From Candidatus Sulfotelmatobacter sp. (lineage in GTDB: Bacteria > Acidobacteriota > Terriglobia > Terriglobales > Acidobacteriaceae), in contig JASHRB010000141.1 of assembly GCA_030037575.1 (NCBI GenBank), positions 1-13,776 on the forward strand: a DNA stretch of 13,776 nt. The letters run 5' to 3'. Positions 1 through 8,590 of this stretch are shown piece by piece (position 1 is the stretch's first letter; each line of letters begins with the position of its first letter). The notes beneath the pieces are model-generated. The model saw only the letters and a program-made list of their open reading frames with translations, had not been told where the DNA came from and made no database searches. Position numbers and translations under genes: made by a program.

Positions 1-2548
1 AGCCGCGCGCCACACCCTCTCCGCCAATGTGCAATTCTCCAGGAAGGCCAAGCGGAAGCAAGCGTTTGGAGCTATCCAAAACATACAGTTTGGTGTTGGA
101 GATGGGCTCTCCAATATCAACCTGCCTTTCACCCATTTTCAAGTGACTGGCCGCGGACCAAATGGTGGTCTCTGTAGGCCCGTACAAATTCCAGACGGAG
201 GAACTGCGCTGCAATAGATCGTTGGCCAAATCCGCTGGCAATGCCTCGCCCCCGCAGAGAACCTTGATTTGGCTGTCGCCTGGCCAACCTGCATCGATGA
301 GCACGCGCCAGGTGGCAGGCGTGCCCTGCATTACGGTTGGGCGGCAGGAATTCATCAGTTGCAACAGCTCCCGCCCGTTTTGGGCGGCGGTGGAACTTGC
401 CAGAACCACCCGCGCTCCACAGATCAGAGGCAGGAACAATTCGAGCGCGGCGATGTCGAACGACAACGTGGTCACCGAAAGAAGTGTGTCGCGGGCCGTG
501 AGGCCGGGCCGATCGCGCATCGACAACAGCAAGTTGACGAGAGAACGATGGGTAACTTCAACTCCTTTGGGTACGCCCGTAGATCCTGAGGTGTAGATAA
601 GATAGGCCAGCTCTTGTGGGTTTTCTGGACTAGCCAGAGTTTCGCGGCTCTCTTGGGAGATGATCCCCCGCGCTTCGTCCAGGTAAACCAGCTGCGCTTC
701 AGTCTCGGGCAGTTTGCCGAGCAAAGCTCGCTCGGTCAGGAGTACTCGCGCGGCCGAATCTTGCAACATCAGTGCCAGCCGCTCTTTGGGGTACGAGGGA
801 TCCAGCGGAACGTAGGCTCCGCCCGCCTTCAGCACGCCCAGCAATGCGATCAGCATACGCACGGAGCGATCCGTGCATGTGCCGACCAGTTCGCCCGACT
901 GCACGCCAACGGTGCGAAGATGCCGGGCAAGCTCGTCTGCCTTGTGCTTGAGTTGGCTGTAGGTCAGTTGGGAATGTTCGTCCTCGACTGCGATCGAGTT
1001 TGGAGTTCTCGCCACCTGCTCTTCGAAAAGCTGAGTGAGCGTGCAACCGGGATATTTCACCTCCGGACCGTTTCCTTTGCTTAGCACCTGTTCCCGCTCT
1101 GCATCGGTGAGAAGTGGAATTTCGCTAATCGGACATTCCGGGTCGAGGGCGACCGCTTGCAGAACTGTCTGCCAGTGACCTACCAGCCGAGCAATGCTTT
1201 CCCGATCGAAAAGATCCGGGTTGTAGGTAATCGGTCCAATGATGCCGTTGTCGCGATCATCGAGATCCAGGTACAAATCGAATTTGGAAGCTCCGCTGCC
1301 AACATCGAACTGAGTCATGCTCCAGCCTTCAGAGGCGGACATCGGAGGCTCGAGCGACATCATGATTTGGAACAACGGATTGCGGCTTACGTCGCGTGAG
1401 AGTTGCAGTTCCTTGACCAGATATTCGAAGGGAAGTTCGTCGTGTGAAATTGCTTCGATGACGATGTCGCGTACGCGCGCCAGGAGCTGGCGAAAAGTAG
1501 GGTGGCCGGAAAGGTTGACCCGCAGGACGACGGGGTTGACAAAATACCCCAGCAGCTTTTCGACTTCTGGCCGCCTGCGGCTTGCCGTCAGAGTTCCTAG
1601 AATAATGTCGTCCTGCCCGGTGTATCGTTGCAGCACAACGTAGAAGGCAGCAACCATGGCGACGAACAAAGTCGCACCTTGATGCTGGCTCATGCTCCGC
1701 ACCCGATCGATCAGCGGACGCGGAAGACTCAGCGGGTACATTGCCCCGCGAAAGCTTTGCGCGGCGGGCCGCGGGCGATCCGTAGGCAGGTTGAGGACAG
1801 GAAGCTCCCCCGCCAGCTGACGTCGCCAGTAGGTCATGTGCTCAGAGAGCTGCCCGCTGTCAATCCGGTCTCGTTCCCAAGACGCATAGTCCGCACCCTG
1901 GATCGCTAACTCTGCAAGCGGAGACGGTTTACCTGTCGAGAAGGCCTCATAGAGCACAATAAGCTCGGGCAGAAACACCTGATAGGCGGTGACGCCATCC
2001 AGAATGATCTGGTGGAGGGTCATGAACAGGCGGTATTCGTTCTCTTCAAGCCGGACCAGCTTTATGCGCAAGAGCGGGCCCCGACTCAGATCGAATGGCA
2101 GTTGCGCATCTTCCGCCGCCAAGCGCAACGCCTCTTGCTCACGCTGTGCGGAGGGAAGCGCACGAAGATCGGTGACCGGGAGCTTAACTTCGAAGGGAGA
2201 TCCAACCACCTGCACGGGATGTCCGTCCAGGGGAGGGAAAGTGGTCCTCCACGTCTCGTGGCGGCGAACAATTTCAGTTAACGCGCGTTCTACCGAAGCG
2301 ACGTCCAGCGGTCCATGGCGGTGCACAGTGAAAGGTTCATTGTAGATGGGCAAGTTGGGCGCAACCTGGGAATGTACCCAGACCTGCTGCTGGGCCAGCG
2401 ACAGTGGAGCTGGGCCAGTTCCGCTTCGCCGGGGAATGGGGGCAGTTTCGTTGACGGCAATGGCTCGAGTGCCCTCAAGATATTTTTCCAAGAGCACACG
2501 CTTTGCTTCGGAAAGGGTGCTCGTACTAATCGCTGAATTTGGACTCAT
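1..2548 (-). CDS. Nonribosomal peptide synthetase, condensation-adenylation protein, predicted glycine-activating (3' end beyond window)
   Basis: The reading frame opens with ATG at 2548 and stays open to the left edge, giving about 849 codons of a longer protein. Residues about 45-475 form a condensation domain: RRHETWRT (C2), HQIILDG at 179-185 (C3), LLGYFVNPVVLR (C5), SHDELPFE (C6) and SRNPLFQ (C7). From about residue 495 there is an adenylation domain with LKAGGAYVPLDP (A2), YTSGSTGVPKG (A3), FDIAALELF (A4), YGPTETT (A5) and GELHIGGEGVARG (A6), where the window stops. Aligned by eye to GrsA-PheA, the pocket residues read D-I-L-Q-L-G-L-I-W, which I recall as a glycine code. The C3 motif lacks the second histidine, the usual catalytic one. 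The gene begins 7 bases after the free-standing condensation gene, with no clear ribosome site. A thiolation domain is expected beyond the edge but cannot be seen. The family call is firm; glycine is a prediction. Confidence 0.95.
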   Translation of the reverse strand, partial: MSPNSAISTSTLSEAKRVLLEKYLEGTRAIAVNETAPIPRRSGTGPAPLSLAQQQVWVHSQVAPNLPIYNEPFTVHRHGPLDVASVERALTEIVRRHETWRTTFPPLDGHPVQVVGSPFEVKLPVTDLRALPSAQREQEALRLAAEDAQLPFDLSRGPLLRIKLVRLEENEYRLFMTLHQIILDGVTAYQVFLPELIVLYEAFSTGKPSPLAELAIQGADYASWERDRIDSGQLSEHMTYWRRQLAGELPVLNLPTDRPRPAAQSFRGAMYPLSLPRPLIDRVRSMSQHQGATLFVAMVAAFYVVLQRYTGQDDIILGTLTASRRRPEVEKLLGYFVNPVVLRVNLSGHPTFRQLLARVRDIVIEAISHDELPFEYLVKELQLSRDVSRNPLFQIMMSLEPPMSASEGWSMTQFDVGSGASKFDLYLDLDDRDNGIIGPITYNPDLFDRESIARLVGHWQTVLQAVALDPECPISEIPLLTDAEREQVLSKGNGPEVKYPGCTLTQLFEEQVARTPNSIAVEDEHSQLTYSQLKHKADELARHLRTVGVQSGELVGTCTDRSVRMLIALLGVLKAGGAYVPLDPSYPKERLALMLQDSAARVLLTERALLGKLPETEAQLVYLDEARGIISQESRETLASPENPQELAYLIYTSGSTGVPKGVEVTHRSLVNLLLSMRDRPGLTARDTLLSVTTLSFDIAALELFLPLICGARVVLASSTAAQNGRELLQLMNSCRPTVMQGTPATWRVLIDAGWPGDSQIKVLCGGEALPADLANDLLQRSSSVWNLYGPTETTIWSAASHLKMGERQVDIGEPISNTKLYVLDSSKRLLPLGLPGELHIGGEGVARG
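1992..2014. repeat. 23-base exact direct repeat shared with 3466-3488, inside the two condensation domains
   Basis: The same 23 bases occur at 1992-2014 and 3466-3488 and encode the HQIILDG core motif of both condensation domains. This is the most obvious DNA-level trace of the duplication that produced the two adjacent domains. It is coding sequence, not a mobile repeat. Confidence 0.7.
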
Positions 2549-2555
2549 TATGGGG

Positions 2556-4025
2556 TTAGACGGCAGCTGAACTGAGCTGGCCGTATGCGAGCGCATCGGC
2601 GACGCGCAGATCGGGCCGCGTCGCCAAAACTTCAAGCAAACCTACGTATTGGTCCACGAAGTGCCCGATGGTACCCGAATCGAAGAGATCCGGATTGTAC
2701 TGGGCGCGACCAAGAATGCCGTCGGGTCGTTCATCGACGACCATATATAAATCCAACTTGGCGCCACCACTCTGCACATCCATGGGGGTCAGGTTCCATG
2801 CCGGATCGATCGCCGGAAGTGGAGGTTCGAGAGAGAACTGCAGCTGATACATCGGATTCCGAGAGAGATCGGATTGCAACGGGAACGCCGCCAGCAGCCG
2901 GTGGAATGGCAAGCGCTGGTGAGATAACGCCTTGCCTGCAACATCTTTCACGCGCCCCAGCAGATCGCGCAGCGTCATATCGCCGGAGACGGGAATGCGC
3001 AACACCACCGGATTCAGGAAATACCCCAGGAGCCGTTGTACCTCAGAACAGCTGCGTGTGGGAGCAAGTGTTCCGATAACGACATCAGTCTCCAGAGTGA
3101 GCGAATGGAGGAGTGCGACAAATCCGGTGAGCATGCTGATGAACAAAGTGCTTTTCTCGGCGCGGGTCAGATTTTTCAACGAAGCGGTCAGGTCTTTGCC
3201 GATCGCGAATGGCTGTATGGCGCCCCGAAAAGTTTGCACCGGGGGGCGGACACGATCGCCTGGCAACTCCAGTGCAGGAGGGTTGGCATGCAATCGTTCG
3301 CGCCAAAATGCCAAATCGTCAGCCCAGGCTGCCGCTGGTCTGTCTGCCTGCCACTGGGCGAAGTCTGCGCACTGGATCGAAGGCTCGGGAAGTGGCGAGG
3401 GACGCGATGCGGAATAGGCCGCATACAGGGCAATCAATTCCGGAAGGAGCACGTGATATACCGACACGCCATCCAGAATGATCTGGTGCGCAGTGAGGAA
3501 GAGGCGATATTGTTGGTCCTGCAGACGAGCCAGGCAAAAGCGAAAAAGCGGATTCCGGGCCAAGTCGAAGGGGCGTCGTGCATCCTCCGCGGCCAATCGC
3601 AAGCTGGCCGCTTCCCGCTCCTGCTCGGCTAGATTGCGCAGATCCGCAACGGCGAGGGCAACCGGCTGAGAAGGATGGATGATTTGTTTCACCTCAGCCT
3701 CCACCATTTCAAAACTGGTGCGCCACGCCTCGTGTCGCCGTACGATCTCAGTCAAGCTTTGCTCGAGTGCGGCGATGTCGAGAGAACCGTTTCGGTGTAT
3801 GGTGATGGTCTCGTTGTAGAGCAGGGAATTGGGGGCAAGTTGCGCGGCCAGTTGAGCATGCTGGTAGACCTGATCTTGATAGGGGGAAAGCGGAGCAGGC
3901 CCACTCGACTTGCGTCGCGGAATCACCGTGGAGCTATGGGGACCGGGGCCGCGGTCGCTGCTGAGCAAGCGATTCATTAACGTCCGTCTAGCATCCGCCA
4001 AATCTGCATCCAGTATCATTGGCAT
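2556..4025 (-). CDS. Free-standing NRPS condensation domain protein
   Basis: This 489-residue protein is one condensation domain with no adenylation or thiolation domain. Visible motifs in order are SPYQDQVY (C1, about 47-54), RRHEAWRTSF (C2, 96-105), HQIILDG (C3, 180-186), CADFAQW (C4), LLGYFLNPVVLR (C5), SHQRLPFH (C6) and LSRNPMYQ (C7). Such domains join a carrier-bound acyl or peptidyl donor to an amine on an acceptor. Residue 181 (codon at 3483-3485, CAG) is Gln where the second His of HHxxxDG normally acts. The protein resembles the condensation half of the next gene from its N terminus onward, including an IPRR...GPAPLS linker, so the two are probably tandem duplicates. It lies 21 bases after the P450 and 7 bases before the next synthetase. 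The start could also be the ATG at 4019; neither has a strong ribosome site. It may act between the acyl carrier and the leucyl A-T protein, which lacks a condensation domain of its own. Confidence 0.93.
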   Translation of the reverse strand: MPMILDADLADARRTLMNRLLSSDRGPGPHSSTVIPRRKSSGPAPLSPYQDQVYQHAQLAAQLAPNSLLYNETITIHRNGSLDIAALEQSLTEIVRRHEAWRTSFEMVEAEVKQIIHPSQPVALAVADLRNLAEQEREAASLRLAAEDARRPFDLARNPLFRFCLARLQDQQYRLFLTAHQIILDGVSVYHVLLPELIALYAAYSASRPSPLPEPSIQCADFAQWQADRPAAAWADDLAFWRERLHANPPALELPGDRVRPPVQTFRGAIQPFAIGKDLTASLKNLTRAEKSTLFISMLTGFVALLHSLTLETDVVIGTLAPTRSCSEVQRLLGYFLNPVVLRIPVSGDMTLRDLLGRVKDVAGKALSHQRLPFHRLLAAFPLQSDLSRNPMYQLQFSLEPPLPAIDPAWNLTPMDVQSGGAKLDLYMVVDERPDGILGRAQYNPDLFDSGTIGHFVDQYVGLLEVLATRPDLRVADALAYGQLSSAAV

Positions 4026-4046
4026 CTCTGTGGGCCAGCGGGGCGA

Positions 4047-5297
4047 TCAGCCGCGCCAGCAAACCGCCAGCGATTTGAGACCTCGCAGTCCCAGATTCTC
4101 CCGCCAAACTAACGGAGCCGCTTCCAAAGTCAACTTCGGGAAGCGGCGCAACAGGGCGGCAAACGCGATCTGTCCTTCAATCCGGGCCAGCGGCGCGCCA
4201 AAGCAGAAGTGAGGACCCCAACCAAAGGCAAGATGGCGGTTATCGGCGCGTGAGAGGTCAAGCCGGTCGGGATCGGGGAAAACCTCCGGGTCGCGGTTTG
4301 CCGCGCCAATGACGGCAATCACAGCGTCGCGTTTGCGGATCTTTTTGCCACCGAGTTCCAAATCCTCCGGCGCGAGCCGGGCGGTATGTTGACTCGGACT
4401 CTCGTAGCGAAGCAATTCTTCGACGGCCGAGGGAATCAACGAGAGATTCTCGCGGAGAGTCAACATCACCGCGGGATTTCGCAGCAGGCTGAGGGTGCCG
4501 TTTCCGATGAGATTGGTGGTGGTCTCCTGGCCGCCCACCATGGTTACGATGGTGTTGGCGATAACTTCCTGCTCACTCAGGCGATCCCCATCGACCCGGG
4601 CGGTAAGCAGGGAATGAATGAGGCCTTCGTTCGGATTTCTGCGTAATTCTTCGATGCGCGCCTGGAAGTAAGATTCCATTTCTCGCAGGCTGCGCAGGAC
4701 CATCATCGCCCTGCCGGGATTGTGCTGAAAGTTTCCCAGCATCTCGGCAAAATCCGCCGACCAGATCTTCAGCTGGCTATGGTCGGAAATCGGCACGCCC
4801 AGCATTTCCGCAGTCACAATGGCGGGTAGGGGCGCGGCGAAATCGGCGATCAGATCCATGCGGCCGGCGGCTTCCACTTGAGCAAGCAGGCGGTCGGCAA
4901 TTTCCTGGATGTGCAAGCGCAGAGCATCGACGCGCCGCGGGGTAAAAGCCTGGGAACAGAGCCCGCGCAAGCGTGTGTGGCCGGGCGCATCCATGAACAA
5001 CATCTGCCTCACCATGACCTGGGCGATCGGACCCAAGTCTGAAAGCCCAATGCTGGCCAGTTGTTCCGCTGTGGGAGTGCGGCTGGCGGTGAAGTCGGTC
5101 AAGATGCGAACCACGTCGCGATAGCGAGTCACCACCCAGGCATGAAGAAAGTGATCCCAGTGCGTCGGATCTTCGGTGCGAAGCCGATGATAGAGAGGAT
5201 ACGGGTTGGCCAGGACTTCCGGGTCGAGCAGCTGATACAGGCTGAGGGCGGAGGCGTGCGCCGGTGCAGCTGCGTCGGGTTGTGTGCAGGCAGTCAT
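4047..5297 (-). CDS. Cytochrome P450, candidate hydroxylase of a carrier-bound amino acid
   Basis: This is a 416-residue soluble bacterial P450, the usual length for the class that takes electrons from ferredoxin partners. It shows the C-helix motif MDAPGHTRLR (about 102-111), the I-helix GGQETT (255-260) that handles oxygen, the K-helix E294-x-x-R297, and the heme-binding FGWGPHFCFG with Cys365 as thiolate ligand. All key residues are intact. No ferredoxin or reductase gene is in the window, so redox partners must come from elsewhere. The gene starts 19 bases after the stop of the leucine A-T protein and is followed 21 bases later by the condensation protein. A free-standing A-T didomain paired with a P450 is the known arrangement for beta-hydroxylation of a tethered amino acid, as in NovH/NovI and NikP1/NikQ, so beta-hydroxyleucine is a reasonable guess. 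Oxidation of the finished product is the alternative. The P450 call is firm; the substrate is inferred. Confidence 0.95.
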   Translation of the reverse strand: MTACTQPDAAAPAHASALSLYQLLDPEVLANPYPLYHRLRTEDPTHWDHFLHAWVVTRYRDVVRILTDFTASRTPTAEQLASIGLSDLGPIAQVMVRQMLFMDAPGHTRLRGLCSQAFTPRRVDALRLHIQEIADRLLAQVEAAGRMDLIADFAAPLPAIVTAEMLGVPISDHSQLKIWSADFAEMLGNFQHNPGRAMMVLRSLREMESYFQARIEELRRNPNEGLIHSLLTARVDGDRLSEQEVIANTIVTMVGGQETTTNLIGNGTLSLLRNPAVMLTLRENLSLIPSAVEELLRYESPSQHTARLAPEDLELGGKKIRKRDAVIAVIGAANRDPEVFPDPDRLDLSRADNRHLAFGWGPHFCFGAPLARIEGQIAFAALLRRFPKLTLEAAPLVWRENLGLRGLKSLAVCWRG

Positions 5298-5316
5298 TTT
5301 TTGTCAGCAGCTTTTG

Positions 5317-7218
5317 TTAGCGGCTTCTTCCCGCCGGCTGCGGGGCCGAATCGGCCAACGCTTGCTCGATTTCCTCCGGAGTCATGGCGTTTATTTTGGC
5401 CACGATCAGCTCTTGCACTTTTGCCGACAATTCAGCGACCGTGGGAAAATCGAAGATGCTGCGCAAGGGAAGTTCGACGCCGAATGCATCGCGTATCTGC
5501 GCGATTAATTGCGCGGCCAGCAGAGAATGGCCGCCCAGCAGGAAGAAATTGTCCCCCGCATCGATCTGTTTAACGCCCAACAAGCCTTTGAGCAGTGTTT
5601 CCACGCGCTGTTCAACGACGCTGCCCGCCGGTCCTGGCGTTTCTACAGAGCTGTCTGCATGGGCGGGGCGGGGCAGGGCCGCGCGATCCAATTTCCCCCC
5701 CGGGGTCAGCGGGAGCCGGTCCAAGCGCAGGAAGATTCCCGGGACCATATAGTCGGGCAGGCGCCGGCGAAGAAAGCTGTGCAGGGCACGCTGATCAAAC
5801 TCCGCGCCGGGCGCGGGCACAACGTAGGCCACAAGATACTTGTCTCCGGGAGTATCCTGCTGAGCCATGATCGCGGCGGCGGCGACCGCGGGATGTTGCT
5901 CGAGGGCGGCGACAATTTCACCCGGCTCGATGCGATACCCGCGCAATTTAATCTGGTCATCGGCACGTCCAACGAAAGCAATCTGTCCGTCAGGCAAATA
6001 GCGGGCGAGGTCGCCAGTCTTGTACAGGCGTTCGCCAGCCACAGGGCGGAAAGGGTTGGGGAAGAAGCGTTCTTTGTCGAGATCGGGCCGTCTGACATAC
6101 CCGCGGGCCAGGTTAGCACCGCCAATGTAAAGTTCTCCTACATCTCCAGGGGGGACTTCTCTCAGGTTCTGATCGAGAATGTAAGTCCGCACATTGCTGA
6201 TCGATCGCCCAATCGGAGGTCGAACATCCGGTTTGCTCTCGGCCGAGAGGGCACAGGACGTCGCAACCACCGTGCATTCGGTGGGACCGTAATTATTCAC
6301 CAGGGTAAAGGGCAGATGGCAGGGCGGATAATGATGAAGCGTATCGGCGCCGGTGAGCAAGATGCGAAGTACGGCGCTTTGCGGCCAGGCTAGGCGGATG
6401 AGCTGTTCGGCAAGCACCGTCGCGACGAAGCCGATGGTGATCTCCTGAGCGAGCAACCAATCCCGAAGCGGCTCAGCTGCGAAGCGCGCTTCTTCAGCGA
6501 CGAAATGGACGCTGGCGCCGGTCGCGAGATACGGCCAAACTTCCCAGACAGCCGCGTCGAAACCGATGCTCGAAAGCTGACTGCCGCGGTCGGCAGACGT
6601 AACTGCAAACGTCTTGACGTGCCAGGAAACGAGATTCAACAAGTTCTGCTGCGTAATCTGCACGCCTTTGGGTTGACCTGTGGAACCGGAAGTGTAAATC
6701 ACGTAGGCGAGGGAATCTTCCGCACTGTCGGTGTCAACCGCACTTCTGCCGTCGCCGGCCAAGAGGTTTGCGCTCCCGTCCAAGGCAATCACTTGCCAAT
6801 TGCCTGCCGGTATCCGCCGATAAAGGGACGAACTGGTGAGGACCAAGGGCACGCGCGCGTCGTTCAACATGAAGTCCAGGCGAGTGGTTGGAGATTCAGG
6901 CTCCAAAGGAAGGTAGGCTCCGCCGGCCTTCATGACGGCCAAGGCGGCCAGCACCATGGATGGGGATCGATCCGTGCAAACCCCGACAATGACTTCGGGA
7001 CCTACTCCTCGGGCACGCAGATAGGCGGCCAACCGATTCGCGTCTGACTCCAGTTGCCCGTACGAGATGGTGGCGCTGGCCGATTGCAGAGCCAGGGCCT
7101 GCGGGTTCAGCTGCGCCTGCAGGCTCACCAATTCGGACACCCTTTTCGTGGGCGTACTATTCGTCGAATTGCCGCAGCCGGACGACCTTGCAGAAATGCT
7201 CATAAATTTGTAGACCAT
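5317..7218 (-). CDS. NRPS adenylation-thiolation didomain, predicted leucine-activating
   Basis: This protein of about 633 residues activates an amino acid as its adenylate and loads it onto its own carrier domain. Adenylation motifs in order are MKAGGAYLPLEP, YTSGSTGQPKG, FDAAVWEVW, NNYGPTE, GELYIGG, YKTGDLARYL, VGRADDQIKLRGYRIEPGE and LPLTPGGKLDR (catalytic Lys). The thiolation domain has GGHSL, with the phosphopantetheine serine at about residue 565. Aligned by eye to GrsA-PheA, the pocket reads D-A-W-F-L-G-N-V-V-K, which I recall as a leucine code of bacitracin and lichenysin type synthetases. There is no condensation, epimerase or thioesterase domain; a short helical tail follows the carrier. 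A GTG at 7221 and ATGs at 7218 and 7203 are possible starts, none with a good ribosome site; 7218 is chosen as the first ATG. The gene begins 10 bases after the ligase stop. The A-T call is firm and the leucine assignment fairly strong. Confidence 0.94.
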   Translation of the reverse strand: MVYKFMSISARSSGCGNSTNSTPTKRVSELVSLQAQLNPQALALQSASATISYGQLESDANRLAAYLRARGVGPEVIVGVCTDRSPSMVLAALAVMKAGGAYLPLEPESPTTRLDFMLNDARVPLVLTSSSLYRRIPAGNWQVIALDGSANLLAGDGRSAVDTDSAEDSLAYVIYTSGSTGQPKGVQITQQNLLNLVSWHVKTFAVTSADRGSQLSSIGFDAAVWEVWPYLATGASVHFVAEEARFAAEPLRDWLLAQEITIGFVATVLAEQLIRLAWPQSAVLRILLTGADTLHHYPPCHLPFTLVNNYGPTECTVVATSCALSAESKPDVRPPIGRSISNVRTYILDQNLREVPPGDVGELYIGGANLARGYVRRPDLDKERFFPNPFRPVAGERLYKTGDLARYLPDGQIAFVGRADDQIKLRGYRIEPGEIVAALEQHPAVAAAAIMAQQDTPGDKYLVAYVVPAPGAEFDQRALHSFLRRRLPDYMVPGIFLRLDRLPLTPGGKLDRAALPRPAHADSSVETPGPAGSVVEQRVETLLKGLLGVKQIDAGDNFFLLGGHSLLAAQLIAQIRDAFGVELPLRSIFDFPTVAELSAKVQELIVAKINAMTPEEIEQALADSAPQPAGRSR

Positions 7219-7228
7219 CACTTACATC

Positions 7229-8590
7229 TCAGCGACCCGCCGGGACGTGCCCTCCCCGCATGCGTTTGAAGCGATCCGAGTACAGAACCTGTTCGCTGAT
7301 TCTGACCTTTACGGGGATTTTGTAACGGTCGAGACGCTGCGAACAGTATTGCTTGAGACGATGAGTAAAAGCCTGAAGATCCTCTGGGGCCTTCAAAGTG
7401 ACCCGTGCGCAAGGGATGTTGCCCGTGATCATGTTCGCTTCCTTGAACACCGCGACGTCCAGAACGTTGTCCATCTCCTGGATGACGCTCTCGACCTCGG
7501 CGGGATACACCTTTTCGCCTCCGACGTTGATAATCTCCGATTCCCGGCCCAGGATGCGGATATATTCGCCATCTTCGAGGACGCGATCGCCGGTGTTTAA
7601 CCACCCGTCCTCGGTGAAGGGATTGGCGGCATTCAAATATCCCAACATCACAGAGTTCCCTTTGATGTGCAGGATTCCGTCGACCACGCGCGTGTGAAAT
7701 TCGGCTCCTCCGACCTTGACCCACAGAGAATCCGAGGACTTGGACTTCGAACGCAGAACTCCGATTTCGGAAAGTCCGTAAGTCTGTTGCAGGGTAATGT
7801 GAGGAAATAAGGAGTGGAAACGTTTCAGTGTGCTTTCCGGCATTGGTTCGGTGCCGTAGGTCACCACCTTCAGCGAGCTGAGATCGTGCCGCAAGTAAGC
7901 TTCGCTGATGATGATCAAATTGAGGAAGGTTGGCGAGGTGGGCAATAGTTCAACTTTGTGACGCTCGACATCTGCCAATACCCCGTCCGGCGTACGCGCG
8001 GAGACGGTCACGATGCAGCCGCCGTTGGAGACGGTGTACAGCACCGTATTCACTCCGCCGAGATGGTCAAACAAAAGGAATGGCACCGTCCGGAAGGCCT
8101 TTCTCGGAGTGCGGAATTTTTCCAGCAGCGGGACGAAATCGTGCACTGCGCCTTTGCTTTTGCCGGTTGATCCGGAAGAGAAGACGACCAAGCCGGGGTG
8201 AGCAGAAAACTTCAATTTGGAATAGAGCGGGTGAGAGGCGGCGCGTCCCAGGGTAACGCAGCTGAATTCATCATCGGCGCTGAGAACGATGGACCATTCG
8301 CCCTGGGCAATTTCGATAAATTCCTGCCGCTTGGCCCGTGCCGCCGAGGAAATGGGAACCACGATCACGCCCCGTGAGACCAGCGCCAGCAAAAGCGCAA
8401 TTGCCGTCGGAGAATATTCAGCTTCGACGATGACCACGGCGCCGGCTGGAATGGCAAGTTGCTCAAGCCTGGCCTGCCACTCCCGCGTTTTCGACAGCAG
8501 CATTGCGTAGGTAAAGGATCGATGCTTCCACACCATGGCCTCGGCGGACTGGTTGTGGTCAAACACTTCCAGAAGAAAGTCGACGAACAT
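7229..8590 (-). CDS. Acyl-AMP ligase (ANL superfamily), likely loads the adjacent carrier protein
   Basis: This 453-residue protein is an AMP-forming ligase, shorter than typical acyl-CoA synthetases of about 550 residues. It shows the P-loop SSGSTGKSKG (138-147), YGLSEIG (271-277), DGWLNTGD (328-335), the hinge GRESEIINVGGEKV (348-361), and a C-terminal Lys442 in FKRMR at the A10 lysine position. Such enzymes activate a carboxylic acid as acyl-AMP and pass it to CoA or a phosphopantetheine carrier. I cannot read the acid from the sequence. Its ATG overlaps the dehydrogenase TGA by one base (TGATG), and a strong GGGAGG lies just upstream, so the start is well supported. With the carrier and dehydrogenase it forms a three-gene cassette of a kind also seen in polysaccharide loci, where short hydroxyacyl groups are attached to sugars. 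It could supply the starter acyl group for the peptide synthetase or a glycan substituent. Confidence 0.9.
   Translation of the reverse strand: MFVDFLLEVFDHNQSAEAMVWKHRSFTYAMLLSKTREWQARLEQLAIPAGAVVIVEAEYSPTAIALLLALVSRGVIVVPISSAARAKRQEFIEIAQGEWSIVLSADDEFSCVTLGRAASHPLYSKLKFSAHPGLVVFSSGSTGKSKGAVHDFVPLLEKFRTPRKAFRTVPFLLFDHLGGVNTVLYTVSNGGCIVTVSARTPDGVLADVERHKVELLPTSPTFLNLIIISEAYLRHDLSSLKVVTYGTEPMPESTLKRFHSLFPHITLQQTYGLSEIGVLRSKSKSSDSLWVKVGGAEFHTRVVDGILHIKGNSVMLGYLNAANPFTEDGWLNTGDRVLEDGEYIRILGRESEIINVGGEKVYPAEVESVIQEMDNVLDVAVFKEANMITGNIPCARVTLKAPEDLQAFTHRLKQYCSQRLDRYKIPVKVRISEQVLYSDRFKRMRGGHVPAGR

Noticed and set aside
3036..3632. 198-codon plus-strand open frame
   Set aside because: It is antisense to the free-standing condensation domain; a shadow of GC-rich coding sequence.
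5509..6393. 294-codon plus-strand open frame
   Set aside because: It lies antisense to the leucine adenylation domain, whose motifs are unmistakable, and its translation is low-complexity and matches no family I know.
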